This document shows positions 8,603 through 17,644 of a DNA stretch of 64,000 bases, piece by piece (within the stretch, counting starts at the first letter, position 1; each line of letters starts with the position of its first letter). The notes under the pieces were generated by a model, which had not been told where the DNA came from, searched no databases, and worked only from the letters and a program-made list of their open reading frames with translations. The DNA comes from Gallionella sp. (GTDB lineage: Bacteria > Pseudomonadota > Gammaproteobacteria > Burkholderiales > Gallionellaceae). The position numbers and the translations under genes were made by a program. The DNA lies in the NCBI GenBank assembly GCA_028687575.1, contig JAQTZW010000003.1, positions 124,001 to 188,000 on the forward strand. Reading direction: 5' to 3'.

Positions 8603-9571
8603 ATGATTTTATTGAAGCTATACAGGATTGTCGGGAGCATTCTTTCTCCAGCAGGGAAGAATGCAAAACTGAGTATCCTGATCTATCACCGCGTCTTGAG
8701 CGAACAGGATCCACTGTATTCCTATGAAGTGACTAAGGAGTCGTTCAACGTCCAGATGTCACAATTGAAAGCAGTGTTCAATGTGCTTCCTTTAGCGGAG
8801 GCCATTGAGCGACTGAAGAATGGAACGCTGCCTGCACGTGCCGCTTGCATCACGTTCGATGATGGCTATGCCGACAATGCCACCACGGCATTGCCGATAT
8901 TGCAGCGGCATGGCCTGAAAGCGACCTTCTTTATTGCCATCGGTTATCTGAATGGTGGTCGCATGTTCAATGATACGGTTACCGAGGCAATACGTTGCAG
9001 TTCGGCGAGTAGCCTGGACCTGACATTCATGGGCTTGGGGAGTTTTGAGTTGTCTTCTCGTGAGGCCAGGGTGCGGGCCATCAATACCATACTGCCCGCC
9101 ATTAAATACCTGCCAGTGGGTGAACGTGAAGCGCTTGCCGAAAAGATCGCCGGGCTGGCTACCAGTCAAGCGCTGCCAGACAATCTGATGATGACAACGG
9201 CGCAACTCAGGAGCTTGCATCAGGCAGGCATGGAGATAGGCGGACATACTGTTCGTCATCCGATACTGTCTGGACTGGATACGGAGAGTGCGAGGCAGGA
9301 AATCATCGGGTGCAAGCGTATCCTTGAGGAGCAGTTGGGCGCACCAGTCAGTTTATTTGCCTATCCGAATGGCAAGCCGGGGCGCGATTATCTGGCAGAG
9401 CATGTGCGAATTGTTGGCGAGTCGGGATTTTCGGCTGCGGTCACAACCAGAGCGGGCTGTACTGTTGATTCTGGGGATATGATGCAATTGCCGCGTTATA
9501 CTCCTTGGCAATCTGACATTAAATACTTTATACCCGGTTTGCTGCGGAATTTGCGCCGTACTGCTGAGTAA
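8603..9571 (+). CDS. Polysaccharide deacetylase family protein
   Basis: A 322-residue NodB-type deacetylase, a second CE4 enzyme in the locus. It shows ILIYHRVLSE, CITFDDGYADN (metal-binding Asp-Asp of motif 1), GLKATFFIAIGYL, and MEIGGHTVRHPIL (motif 2 His-x3-His), followed by LFAYPNGKPGRDY. The N terminus is mildly hydrophobic (ILLKLYRIVGSILSP) but not a clear signal peptide. It is followed after seven bases by the GT4 gene, so they are likely co-transcribed. Its substrate may be the same polymer as that of the leftward deacetylase or a different assembly stage. Confidence 0.88.
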   Translation: MILLKLYRIVGSILSPAGKNAKLSILIYHRVLSEQDPLYSYEVTKESFNVQMSQLKAVFNVLPLAEAIERLKNGTLPARAACITFDDGYADNATTALPILQRHGLKATFFIAIGYLNGGRMFNDTVTEAIRCSSASSLDLTFMGLGSFELSSREARVRAINTILPAIKYLPVGEREALAEKIAGLATSQALPDNLMMTTAQLRSLHQAGMEIGGHTVRHPILSGLDTESARQEIIGCKRILEEQLGAPVSLFAYPNGKPGRDYLAEHVRIVGESGFSAAVTTRAGCTVDSGDMMQLPRYTPWQSDIKYFIPGLLRNLRRTAE

Positions 9572-9578
9572 GTCCCGC

Positions 9579-10784
9579 ATGAAAATACTGCATATTCTCG
9601 ATCATTCCATTCCCCTTCATAGTGGCTATACTTTTCGCACTGCCGCCATATTGCGTGAACAGCGCACACGTGGCTGGCAGACTTTTCATTTGACCAGCGA
9701 GAAGCAAATCGGCTGCGTAGTGTCCGAAGAGGATGTGGACGGCTTGCATTTCTATCGCACGCCACGCTATGAGGGGCTGCTGCGTAGCCTTCCGGGAATG
9801 AGTCATTTTGCGGTGATGGCGGGCTTGACGCAGCGATTGCGCGAGGTGGTCTCCCTCGTGAAACCCGATATTCTGCATGCCCACTCTCCAGTGTTGAACG
9901 CCTTGCCCGCCCTGCGCGTGGGACGGGAAGTCGGGCTGCCGGTGGTGTATGAGGTGCGCGCCTTCTGGGAGGATGCGGCGGCCGATCACGGCACCACCAG
10001 CGAGGGCAGTCTGCGCTACCGGCTGACTCGCGCGATGGAAACTCATGCCTTCAGAAATGTGGATGCGGTCACCACCATTTGCGAAGGTTTGCGCGCGGAC
10101 ATCGTCGCGCGCGGCATCCCTGCCGGGAAGGTCACGGTGATACCCAATGCGGTGGATGTCGAGAAGTTTTCAGTCGGAGGCTTGCCGGATGAAGCGCTGA
10201 AGGCGCGATTGGGGTTGGCTGGCGCACGGGTGCTGGGTTTTATTGGTTCGTTCTACGCTTACGAGGGGCTCGATCTGTTGTTGTCAGCCGTGCCACGTAT
10301 GCTGGCCGGGGCGCCGGATGTGCGCGTCTTGCTGGTAGGCGGTGGGCCGCAGGACGCTGCGCTGCAGCAACAGGCACACGAATTGGGCATAGCCGACAAG
10401 GTGGTGTTCGCGGGGCGTGTGCCGCATGGCGAGGTGTCAGCTTATTACGATCTGGTGGATATTCTGGTCTATCCGCGCCATTCGATGCGCCTGACGGAAC
10501 TGGTGACACCACTCAAACCACTGGAGGCAATGGCGCAAGGGCGCTTGTTCGTGGCCTCCGACGTGGGGGGGCATAAGGAATTGATCCGTGACGGCGAGAC
10601 TGGGGTGTTGTTCAGGGCCGGTGACGCACAATCGCTTGCCGGCACGGTGCTGAATTTGCTGGGTTCGCCTGAGCTGTGGCCAGCCCTGAGACGGGCCGGA
10701 CGGCAGTATGTGGATACCGAGCGCAACTGGCGGGTGAGTGTGGCGCGTTATCAGGATGTGTATGACAGGGTGCGTGCCCGCTGA
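9579..10784 (+). CDS. GT4 glycosyltransferase, PEP-CTERM/XrtA system
   Basis: A 401-residue GT-B glycosyltransferase resembling the TIGR04063 group of XrtA-linked enzymes. The N terminus, MKILHILDHSIPLHSGYTFR, is typical of the group. The C-terminal donor-binding domain has VTVIPNAVDVEKF, LGFIGSFYAYEGLDLLL, VLLVGGGPQ, VFAGRVPHGEV and the E-x7-E-type region LTELVTPLKPLEAMAQG. It adds a sugar to the lipid-linked intermediate in the cytoplasm. It sits between the deacetylase and a second GT4 enzyme in one orientation. Confidence 0.92.
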   Translation: MKILHILDHSIPLHSGYTFRTAAILREQRTRGWQTFHLTSEKQIGCVVSEEDVDGLHFYRTPRYEGLLRSLPGMSHFAVMAGLTQRLREVVSLVKPDILHAHSPVLNALPALRVGREVGLPVVYEVRAFWEDAAADHGTTSEGSLRYRLTRAMETHAFRNVDAVTTICEGLRADIVARGIPAGKVTVIPNAVDVEKFSVGGLPDEALKARLGLAGARVLGFIGSFYAYEGLDLLLSAVPRMLAGAPDVRVLLVGGGPQDAALQQQAHELGIADKVVFAGRVPHGEVSAYYDLVDILVYPRHSMRLTELVTPLKPLEAMAQGRLFVASDVGGHKELIRDGETGVLFRAGDAQSLAGTVLNLLGSPELWPALRRAGRQYVDTERNWRVSVARYQDVYDRVRAR

Positions 10785-10945
10785 AGGGAAACCGTGAGCT
10801 GATCTGCAACAAACACACTTTTGGGCAACTCGGGATAGAGGGTATGAGCATTTGACGGCCTGGTTGCGTGGCGTGCTATGCTCCTGCCCGTCTCGGGCAC
10901 TCCCCATATTTCACCACCTGGGTTCTGCTGATATTTCCGGTCCAC

Positions 10946-12139
10946 ATGGCAACCAAACCAATCAAAATCCTGACTTTCAGTTCGCTTTATCCGAACGCGG
11001 CGCAACCCATCAAGGGCGTGTTCGTCGAGAATCGGCTGCGCCATTTGCTGGCCAGCGGAGAAGTCGAGGCTAAAGTCGTGGCGCCGGTTCCCTGGTTTCC
11101 GTTTGCGGGCCAGCTATTCGGCAGCTATGGGGTGTTCGCCAGCGTGCCGCGCTACGAGGTCAGGCACGGCATCGAGATATGGCATCCGCGTTACCCGGTC
11201 ATCCCCAAGTTCGGCATGAGTCTCGCGCCGCTGCTGATGTACTGGGCGGTAAGGCCGACGCTGCGCAGGCTGAAAGCGCAGGGCTTCGAGTTCGACCTGA
11301 TAGACGCGCATTATTTTTATCCCGATGGCGTGGCGGCTTGCCTGCTGGCACAGTCACTGGGCAAGCCTTTCGTAGTGACCGCCAGGGGGTCAGACATCAG
11401 TCTGATACCGGGTTACAGCATCCCGAAAAAATGGATATTGTGGGCGGCTGGAAAAAGCCGGGCGCTGATCAGTGTCTGTCAGGCGTTGAAGGATGAGATG
11501 GTCTCGTTAGGTATCGCGGCGGACAAGGTGACGCCGCTGCGCAACGGCGTGGATCTGGATTTTTTCAAGCCGGTTGACCGAGATGACGTGCGCAAGGAGC
11601 TGGGTTTTGAGGGCGAGGTGCTGCTGTCGGTCGGCAACCTGGTCGAAGTGAAAGGGCATCATCTGGTCATCGAGGCGCTGACCCGCCTGCCGCATTGTCG
11701 TCTTTACATCGCCGGCGGCGGCGAACTGGCGGCGGGGCTTACCAAGCTGGTCAGAGAGCACGGCCTGAATGAGCGGGTCACCCTGCTGGGGCCGCTGGAT
11801 CGGGAGACGCTGCGTCGCTACATGGCTGCGGCGGATGCGTTGGTGCTGGCATCGAGCCGGGAGGGCATGGCGAACGTGCTGCTCGAATCCATTGCCTGCG
11901 GCACACCGGTGGTCGCTACCCCCATGTGGGGGACACCCGAAGTCGTGGCCGTTGCCGAGGCGGGGGTGTTGACCCGGGACAGGAGTGTCGCCGGTATCGT
12001 GGAGGGCGTGAACCGCTTGTTCGCAGCTTATCCTGACCGGGCGGCGACCCGCCGCTATGCCGAACAGTTCAGTTGGGATGAGACCAGTGCGGGGCAGCTG
12101 CGGATATTCAGGGAAATAATAACAACACACATGCTATGA
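10946..12139 (+). CDS. GT4-family glycosyltransferase
   Basis: A 397-residue GT-B enzyme. The N-terminal acceptor domain has ILTFSSLYPNAAQPIKGVFV and the central DLIDAHYFYPDGVAAC. The donor domain has VTPLRNGVDLDFFKPVD, LLSVGNLVEVKGHHLVIEAL, LYIAGGGE and the E-x7-E motif SREGMANVLLESIACGTPVV. I took the ATG at 10946; the frame continues upstream to 10868 but that extension is atypical and lacks a ribosome-binding site. The 161-base gap before it shows no terminator. The role is assembly of the exopolysaccharide repeat unit; sugar specificity is unknown. Confidence 0.88.
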   Translation: MATKPIKILTFSSLYPNAAQPIKGVFVENRLRHLLASGEVEAKVVAPVPWFPFAGQLFGSYGVFASVPRYEVRHGIEIWHPRYPVIPKFGMSLAPLLMYWAVRPTLRRLKAQGFEFDLIDAHYFYPDGVAACLLAQSLGKPFVVTARGSDISLIPGYSIPKKWILWAAGKSRALISVCQALKDEMVSLGIAADKVTPLRNGVDLDFFKPVDRDDVRKELGFEGEVLLSVGNLVEVKGHHLVIEALTRLPHCRLYIAGGGELAAGLTKLVREHGLNERVTLLGPLDRETLRRYMAAADALVLASSREGMANVLLESIACGTPVVATPMWGTPEVVAVAEAGVLTRDRSVAGIVEGVNRLFAAYPDRAATRRYAEQFSWDETSAGQLRIFREIITTHML

Positions 12140-12280
12140 GGGAGCTGGACTGCCTAATCATGCCGTATAGGGAAAGTATTGAGCGCGCCACCAGTATTGC
12201 CGCTCTGGTTGGTCAGCGATACAGGGAAATGATGTTTCGAGTACATGTCAGTTGCAACTTGGTAAAGGGATGCCCCGGCG

Positions 12281-13714
12281 ATGCGTGACCTCATTGTTGC
12301 CGGTATTCTGCTATATGGGACGTTCAGGGCGTTCAAGCATCCCTATATCGGGATGTTGACTTGGACATGGGTCAGTATCATGAACCCGCACCGGATGAGC
12401 TGGCATATCAATAGCTATCCGGTGGCGGCTATCGTGGGTGGTGCCACCCTGATTGGTTTGTTCGTCACGCGCGACAAACGCTATTTCTTTATGCCGCCGC
12501 CCTCGCTGTTTTTATTGCTGTTCACTTTGTGGATGTGCATTACCTACCCGTTTTCGTTCTATCCGGAAGAGTGCAGTTTCATGCTGGATCGCGTGCTGAA
12601 GATCAATTTCATGATCTTTGTTGCGATGATGGTGTTTTATTCGCGCCAACATATTATTGCGCTGGTGTGGGTGCTGGTGTTCTCAATTGGCTTCTACGGG
12701 GTGAAAGGCGGTGCCTTCACCATCGCTACGGGCGGGAGTTACCGGGTATGGGGGCCTGCGGGTAGTTTTATTGAGGGTAATAACGAGGTGGCATTGGCGA
12801 TGATCATGGTCATTCCGCTGATGTACTTTCTGCGCAGCTTGTATCAAGGAGTCTGGGTGCGCAGGGCTTTCCTGGCGGCCATGTTTCTGACGGCTGCCTC
12901 AGCGCTGGGCAGCCAATCGCGCGGTGCCTTGCTTGCCCTGATAGCGATGGCGTTGCTATTTTGGTGGCGACTGGATGCTGTGGAAGTCCATTCTGAGAAG
13001 AAAGTTGGTAGCCAGCGCACCCTGTTTGGTGTGCTGATTGTAGTGGCCGGTATTGCGTTCACGCTGTTCATGCCGGAATCCTGGCATCAGCGCATGGATA
13101 CCATAGGCACCTATAAGCAAGATGCTTCCGCGATGGGGCGCGTCAATGCCTGGCATATGGCCTGGAATCTGGCGACCCACAATTTTTTTGGTGGTGGCTA
13201 CTCGATCTATAACCACTCACTTTTCATACTTTATGCGCCCGACCCGGATGATGTTCATGCCGCGCACAGCATTTATTTTCAGGTGCTAGGCGAACACGGT
13301 TTCATTGGACTGTTGCTGTTCCTGCTAATGTGGTTTTTCACTTGGCGTTGGGCTGGCTGGTTGCGAGTGAATGCGGGCAAGCGTGAAGATACCCGCTGGG
13401 CATCGGTGCTGGGCGCGATGGTTCAGGCCAGCTTGGCGGGCTATGCGGTTGGTGGTGCGTTCCTGAGTCTGGCTTATTTCGATTTGCCCTATAACCTGTT
13501 GGTGTTGGTGGTGCTGGCGCGGCGTTGGGTTGAGCATCAACAGGCGGACAAGTCGCTGGAAGCTTTGCCTCAGTCAACTGCTAAACGAGGCAGAAAGCGC
13601 GAGTCGTTTCGCGAGCGCAGAGAACGACTCAAGCAGCAGGATGCTGATGCGCGATTGCCGGGGGGGCTCACTACATCCCCCGCTGTTCCAGCCACTCTTC
13701 CAGCATCACGATGA
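12281..13714 (+). CDS. Putative O-glycosylation ligase / O-antigen-ligase family protein, XrtA-associated
   Basis: A 477-residue polytopic membrane protein of the Wzy/WaaL superfamily, matching the exosortase-A-linked TIGR03097 type. It begins MRDLIVAGILLYGTFRAFKH and has roughly ten to twelve hydrophobic segments. The large periplasmic loop near residues 270-340 includes GRVNAWHMAWNLATHNFFGGG and HAAHSIYFQVLGEHGF, with the conserved His and Arg/Gly context of the family. It either polymerises repeat units or transfers glycan to protein at the periplasmic face. The C-terminal tail of about 60 residues is charged and cytosolic. Its last 44 bases overlap the end of the convergent asparagine-synthase gene. 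Confidence 0.88.
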   Translation: MRDLIVAGILLYGTFRAFKHPYIGMLTWTWVSIMNPHRMSWHINSYPVAAIVGGATLIGLFVTRDKRYFFMPPPSLFLLLFTLWMCITYPFSFYPEECSFMLDRVLKINFMIFVAMMVFYSRQHIIALVWVLVFSIGFYGVKGGAFTIATGGSYRVWGPAGSFIEGNNEVALAMIMVIPLMYFLRSLYQGVWVRRAFLAAMFLTAASALGSQSRGALLALIAMALLFWWRLDAVEVHSEKKVGSQRTLFGVLIVVAGIAFTLFMPESWHQRMDTIGTYKQDASAMGRVNAWHMAWNLATHNFFGGGYSIYNHSLFILYAPDPDDVHAAHSIYFQVLGEHGFIGLLLFLLMWFFTWRWAGWLRVNAGKREDTRWASVLGAMVQASLAGYAVGGAFLSLAYFDLPYNLLVLVVLARRWVEHQQADKSLEALPQSTAKRGRKRESFRERRERLKQQDADARLPGGLTTSPAVPATLPASR

Positions 13715-15488
13715 CCCACAGCATCTTGCCGAAATAGGTGGCATGTCCCGTCATGTGTTCGTTGCGGATGTGGTCTATGTAAGCCGGTTGCACCCAGCCG
13801 CGCTTTTTGAAGTCGGACAGACGGTCGTCCACTCTTGCGCGTAACGGCGCGTAATCGCGTGCCCAGATGCCGAACGGCAGCCCGAAACCGTGTTTGCTCT
13901 TGTTGATGATTTCGTCCGGCAGGAAGTCTTTCAGCGCTTGTTTGAAGAACCAGCGCAGATAGAGTCCTTTGACTTTCCAATCGGGGGGGACTTCGCCGGA
14001 GAAATCCACCATTTCGTCGTCAATCAGCGGGTAGCGGACATCCATGCCGGCAAGTTCGGCCATGCCGTTCACTTTGCGCAGATCGTTGTCCGCCAGCGTG
14101 AATTTCAGGTCCAAATGCATCATGCGGTTGAGGTAGGAACCCGAATCGGCCCGGTCATAGCTGTCTTTCAGCAACGCGGCTGGCTGGCCGGGGTCGATGC
14201 TTGCCAGAAAATCGGCGGTGAACATCTGCTCCAGCGGTTGCCGGTAGGTGTAGTTGTAGGACTCCAGCCGGTTCGGCAAGGGCATATTGGCCTGATTCAG
14301 GTAACTTTGCAGCTTGCGCGTTGGGGGGAAATGGTCGAGTCCGGGTAATGATGCGAACGGTTCGATCAGTCCGTGACGCAGAACGGCTGGCAACAAGTGG
14401 TAAGACTCGAATATCCGCTGCTTGGCGTAGCGTTCATTGCCGCCGAATATCTCGTCCCCGCCATCGCCCGCCAGCATCACGCGATACCCGTCTGCCTTGG
14501 CCATCTTTGCGCAGTAATAGGCGGGGACGGCGGATTCGTTGGCGAAAGGCTCGTCGTAATGCTGTGCGATCAGCGGCAGAACATCGAGGATGTCCTGTGG
14601 CTTCAGGTAATACTCGCGCATGTCCAGATCGAAATGCTTGGCCGCGATGCGCGCATAGCTCATTTCGTCGAAGCCCTCGGCTGAAAAGCCGATCGAGTAA
14701 GTGCGGGCGGCTTCGTCGCGCAACTCTCGCAGTACGCCGGCCACCGTGGAACTGTCGGTCCCCCCGGACAGGAAGGCCGCCGTGGCGGGGTCTGTGGCGT
14801 TCCGTGCGACACTTTTCCTGAGTATCTCGTGGAAGCGTTCCGACATCGCAGCAAAGTCATCGCGAGGTTGGTCGCGATATTTCAGGTGCCAGTAAAATTC
14901 CCGCCCTACTTTCCCGTTCTCAAACCACAGGCACTCGCCAGGCAGCAGTTTCTCGACGTTCTGGAAGATGCTGCCGGGCGAAGGAACATCGTAGAAATAC
15001 AGGTAGTTGAACAGCGATTGTGGTGCCAGTTGCGCACCGACGTCAGGATGTGCAGCGACTGTGTCGGCGCGGCTGGCAAACACCAACCCGTTTTTCGTGA
15101 CCGAGAATGCCAGTGTATGGATGCCGATGCGGTCTATCGCCAGCAGCGCCGTTTGGCTATTGCTGTCTATCACGGCCAGCGCAAACGGCCCCCTGAGCTT
15201 TTGCAGCGCTTGTCGGCCCTGTTGCTGCCAGAGCGTGAGGAATTGCTGTGCCGGGGAATCGGTTGACGAAGCGTCTGTCAATCTGGGCTGGCCGACCAGC
15301 ACCACGCTGATGCCCGACTGTTCGGCAAGACTGGCGGCATGGTCTGTTGCCAGTGCGCCATGAGTCAGGATACTGGAAGTAATTCTGTCAGTCTGAAGAT
15401 GGGCGGTCTGTCCCATTGCAACGATGAGTCCGGCATCGTCTTGGGTATTCGGATTGACTTGGCTGGTCCAGCCCCAGAGTTTGTTCAT
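13671..15488 (-). CDS. Asparagine synthase-related protein lacking the N-terminal Cys nucleophile
   Basis: A 605-residue homologue of glutamine-dependent asparagine synthase, a family common in exopolysaccharide loci for amidating uronic acids. The C-terminal synthetase domain has the PP-loop AFLSGGTDSSTVAGVL and MLAGDGGDEIFGGNERY. The N-terminal Ntn-type glutaminase fold is present (LRGPFALAVID, FASRADTVAA), but the expected start MCGI is replaced by MNKLWGW. The ATG at 15488 has a GGAAC site eight bases upstream. A longer frame gives MCRTNPLN, which has Cys at position 2 but no ribosome-binding site and no family motif. Glutamine hydrolysis is therefore doubtful, and it may use ammonia or another partner. 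Confidence 0.85.
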   Translation of the reverse strand: MNKLWGWTSQVNPNTQDDAGLIVAMGQTAHLQTDRITSSILTHGALATDHAASLAEQSGISVVLVGQPRLTDASSTDSPAQQFLTLWQQQGRQALQKLRGPFALAVIDSNSQTALLAIDRIGIHTLAFSVTKNGLVFASRADTVAAHPDVGAQLAPQSLFNYLYFYDVPSPGSIFQNVEKLLPGECLWFENGKVGREFYWHLKYRDQPRDDFAAMSERFHEILRKSVARNATDPATAAFLSGGTDSSTVAGVLRELRDEAARTYSIGFSAEGFDEMSYARIAAKHFDLDMREYYLKPQDILDVLPLIAQHYDEPFANESAVPAYYCAKMAKADGYRVMLAGDGGDEIFGGNERYAKQRIFESYHLLPAVLRHGLIEPFASLPGLDHFPPTRKLQSYLNQANMPLPNRLESYNYTYRQPLEQMFTADFLASIDPGQPAALLKDSYDRADSGSYLNRMMHLDLKFTLADNDLRKVNGMAELAGMDVRYPLIDDEMVDFSGEVPPDWKVKGLYLRWFFKQALKDFLPDEIINKSKHGFGLPFGIWARDYAPLRARVDDRLSDFKKRGWVQPAYIDHIRNEHMTGHATYFGKMLWVIVMLEEWLEQRGM

Positions 15489-15626
15489 GGTTTGTTCCGC
15501 GTTGAGAGGGTTTGTCCTGCACATGCAGGGTTGTTCTTGTTGCAAGGGCAAAATAATAACGTGTCCTTTTCAACCAAGTATGCAAATCATCAGGTTGGCG
15601 TAAGAAAACTGGTAAAATCGCCGACG

Positions 15627-16640
15627 ATGAATACACCAGCACACACAATTCTACCTGCCTTGCGACCCGGCAAACAGGTCCTAGTGGTAATCGGCATGCA
15701 TCGTAGCGGCACTTCGGCCAGTACAGGGGCGTTGCAGTGCGTCGGTGTACAGCTGGGAGAAAAGCTTTATGCAGGGCACAGTGATGTCAATGCCAAGGGC
15801 TATTTCGAGCACAGCGACATCGCCGATACCAACGAGGAAGTGTTGTTGCGTCTCGGTTCAGCTTGGGACGATGTGCTGATCAAGCCGGATGGTTGGTGGA
15901 AACGGGCTGAATTGCGTCCCTTTGCCGACAAGATGCGCGGCTATATCCGGCGGGATTTCTCGAACAGTCAGTTGTGGGCAGTCAAGGATCCCCGGGTTTG
16001 CAGGTTGCTGCCGTGGTGGCTGGAAATCTTCAAGGCAGAAGGCATCTCGCCGCATTTTTTGTTCGTCGTCAGGTCGCCGCAGGATGTCTACGGTTCGCTG
16101 CAGCGGCGCGATGGTTTTTCCAGAGAAAAGTCCTACATGCTCTGGTTGCTGCACTATCTGGAAGCGGAGGCTGGCAGCCGTGGCTATCCGAGAACTTTTT
16201 CCTCGTTCGATCATTTTCTCGAAGATCCCCAGGGCGAGTTGCGGCGCATTGAGCAACAGTTGGGCTTGCGGTTTCCGATTTCTGTTGAGTCGGCAGGCGC
16301 ATGCTTGGGGCAGTTCTTGTCCAAGGACTTGAGGCACCACCAAGCCGGAGAGGTCGGCGAGATGCCGGAAAGTGTTCTGGTCGGTCTGGCGCATCAACTG
16401 GATGCGAGGCTGAGGTCGGCAACGCAGGCAGCGGAAGCAACTCTGGATACCACAGACCTCTATCAGCAGGTCCAGACACTACAGTCCGGACTTGATGCGC
16501 TGCTCGTGGAGCAATTGCGTTCGGTCGGTGTGCGCAGGGGCGAGGTCGAGTTGACGGTACACCGCTTGATGAGATCGTGGTCGTGGTTCACCGGCAAACC
16601 GGTACGCGTAGTCGAGCGGCTGTTTGGTCGGGACGTGTAG
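15627..16640 (+). CDS. Sulfotransferase family protein
   Basis: A 337-residue P-loop sulfotransferase-like protein. The PAPS 5'-phosphosulfate-binding loop is VVIGMHRSGTSAS (residues 21-32), and a later VVRSPQDVYGSL gives the 3'-phosphate-binding Arg-Ser pair. It probably sulfates a sugar of the polymer or a surface glycan in the cytoplasm. The start ATG at 15627 precedes the P-loop by 22 codons; open frame further upstream is antisense to the asparagine-synthase gene. The C terminus (about residues 255-337) is helical, with no obvious domain. It is followed after 32 bases by a GT2 gene. Confidence 0.82.
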   Translation: MNTPAHTILPALRPGKQVLVVIGMHRSGTSASTGALQCVGVQLGEKLYAGHSDVNAKGYFEHSDIADTNEEVLLRLGSAWDDVLIKPDGWWKRAELRPFADKMRGYIRRDFSNSQLWAVKDPRVCRLLPWWLEIFKAEGISPHFLFVVRSPQDVYGSLQRRDGFSREKSYMLWLLHYLEAEAGSRGYPRTFSSFDHFLEDPQGELRRIEQQLGLRFPISVESAGACLGQFLSKDLRHHQAGEVGEMPESVLVGLAHQLDARLRSATQAAEATLDTTDLYQQVQTLQSGLDALLVEQLRSVGVRRGEVELTVHRLMRSWSWFTGKPVRVVERLFGRDV

Positions 16641-16672
16641 CCGCAAGTGCAATTAAGGTCAGGACAGTAGAA

Positions 16673-17602
16673 ATGCCCAAGGTATCCGTCATTATTCCTA
16701 GTTTCAATTGCGAGCTATACATCGCCGAGACGATAACGAGCGTGCTCAATCAGACGCACCCGGATATCGAGCTTATCGTGGTGGACGATGGTTCGACAGA
16801 TCGCACCCGGGAAATCGTTGCCTCGTTCGGCAGCTCCGTGAGACTGATCGCGCAGCAGAATTCAGGGCGTTGCGCTGCGCGCAATCGCGGCATACGCGCG
16901 GCGACTGGTGAATTCATCTGCCTGCTGGATCATGACGACTATTGGTATCCGAAAAAGGTGGCGGCGCAACTGGCTGTGTTTGAGCGTTACCCTGAAGCAG
17001 GTGGCGTTTACAGCGGCTATCTGCCTTGGCATGCAGATGTGGATGGCCGTTACCCGGCACCGGAAACTATTGATCGGACAGCCGAGCTGGACGAGGTCAA
17101 TGAAGAGTTATCCGGATGGATCTATCACCACTTCCTGATAGATATTTACATGTTGACCAGTGCGGCGATGTTTCGCGCCGAGGTGTTCGACAAGTGCGGC
17201 GCGTTCGTCGAGTCGCTGTCTTATAGCGAGGACTGGGAACTCTGGTTGCGCATCAGCCGGGAATTTCAGCTCATCAGCTTGCGCCGCCCCATGACACTTT
17301 ATCGTCAGCATCCTGAACAGGGCTTCAGGGTCATGAGGGATTTCGATTACCGGACGGATTTGCTTGAGCGCACCGCACAGAAGTGGGGACTATGCAGTCG
17401 CGATGGGCGTTGTGTGACCCGCAAACAATTCCGCAATCAACTTGCCACCTACCACATCTCGTTTGCCTTGGGGCATTTGCAGTCCGGCAAGCGCAGCATC
17501 GCCATCCATTCATTCTTCAAGGCATGGCTAGTCTGCCCGCTGAAGCTGAAGGCTCTGGCATATATTCCTGCCGCCCTGTTGGGCTGGAAGCCAAACTACT
17601 GA
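16673..17602 (+). CDS. GT2-family glycosyltransferase
   Basis: A 309-residue GT-A family 2 glycosyltransferase. It starts MPKVSVIIPSFNCELYI and shows ELIVVDDGSTDRTREI, NSGRCAARNRGIRAATGEFICLL in two adjoining stretches, the metal-binding DHDD, and the later YSEDWELWLRIS containing the catalytic-base-type ED. An AGGACAG site precedes the ATG at 16673 by six bases. The C-terminal hydrophobic stretch (about residues 285-305) may associate with the membrane. It is the last gene of the rightward block and lies close to the sulfotransferase, so the two could act on the same residue of the polymer. Confidence 0.9.
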   Translation: MPKVSVIIPSFNCELYIAETITSVLNQTHPDIELIVVDDGSTDRTREIVASFGSSVRLIAQQNSGRCAARNRGIRAATGEFICLLDHDDYWYPKKVAAQLAVFERYPEAGGVYSGYLPWHADVDGRYPAPETIDRTAELDEVNEELSGWIYHHFLIDIYMLTSAAMFRAEVFDKCGAFVESLSYSEDWELWLRISREFQLISLRRPMTLYRQHPEQGFRVMRDFDYRTDLLERTAQKWGLCSRDGRCVTRKQFRNQLATYHISFALGHLQSGKRSIAIHSFFKAWLVCPLKLKALAYIPAALLGWKPNY

Positions 17603-17644
17603 AACCGCAGGTCATCACCGCCCGGATATTTGCGCGAGGCGCTC

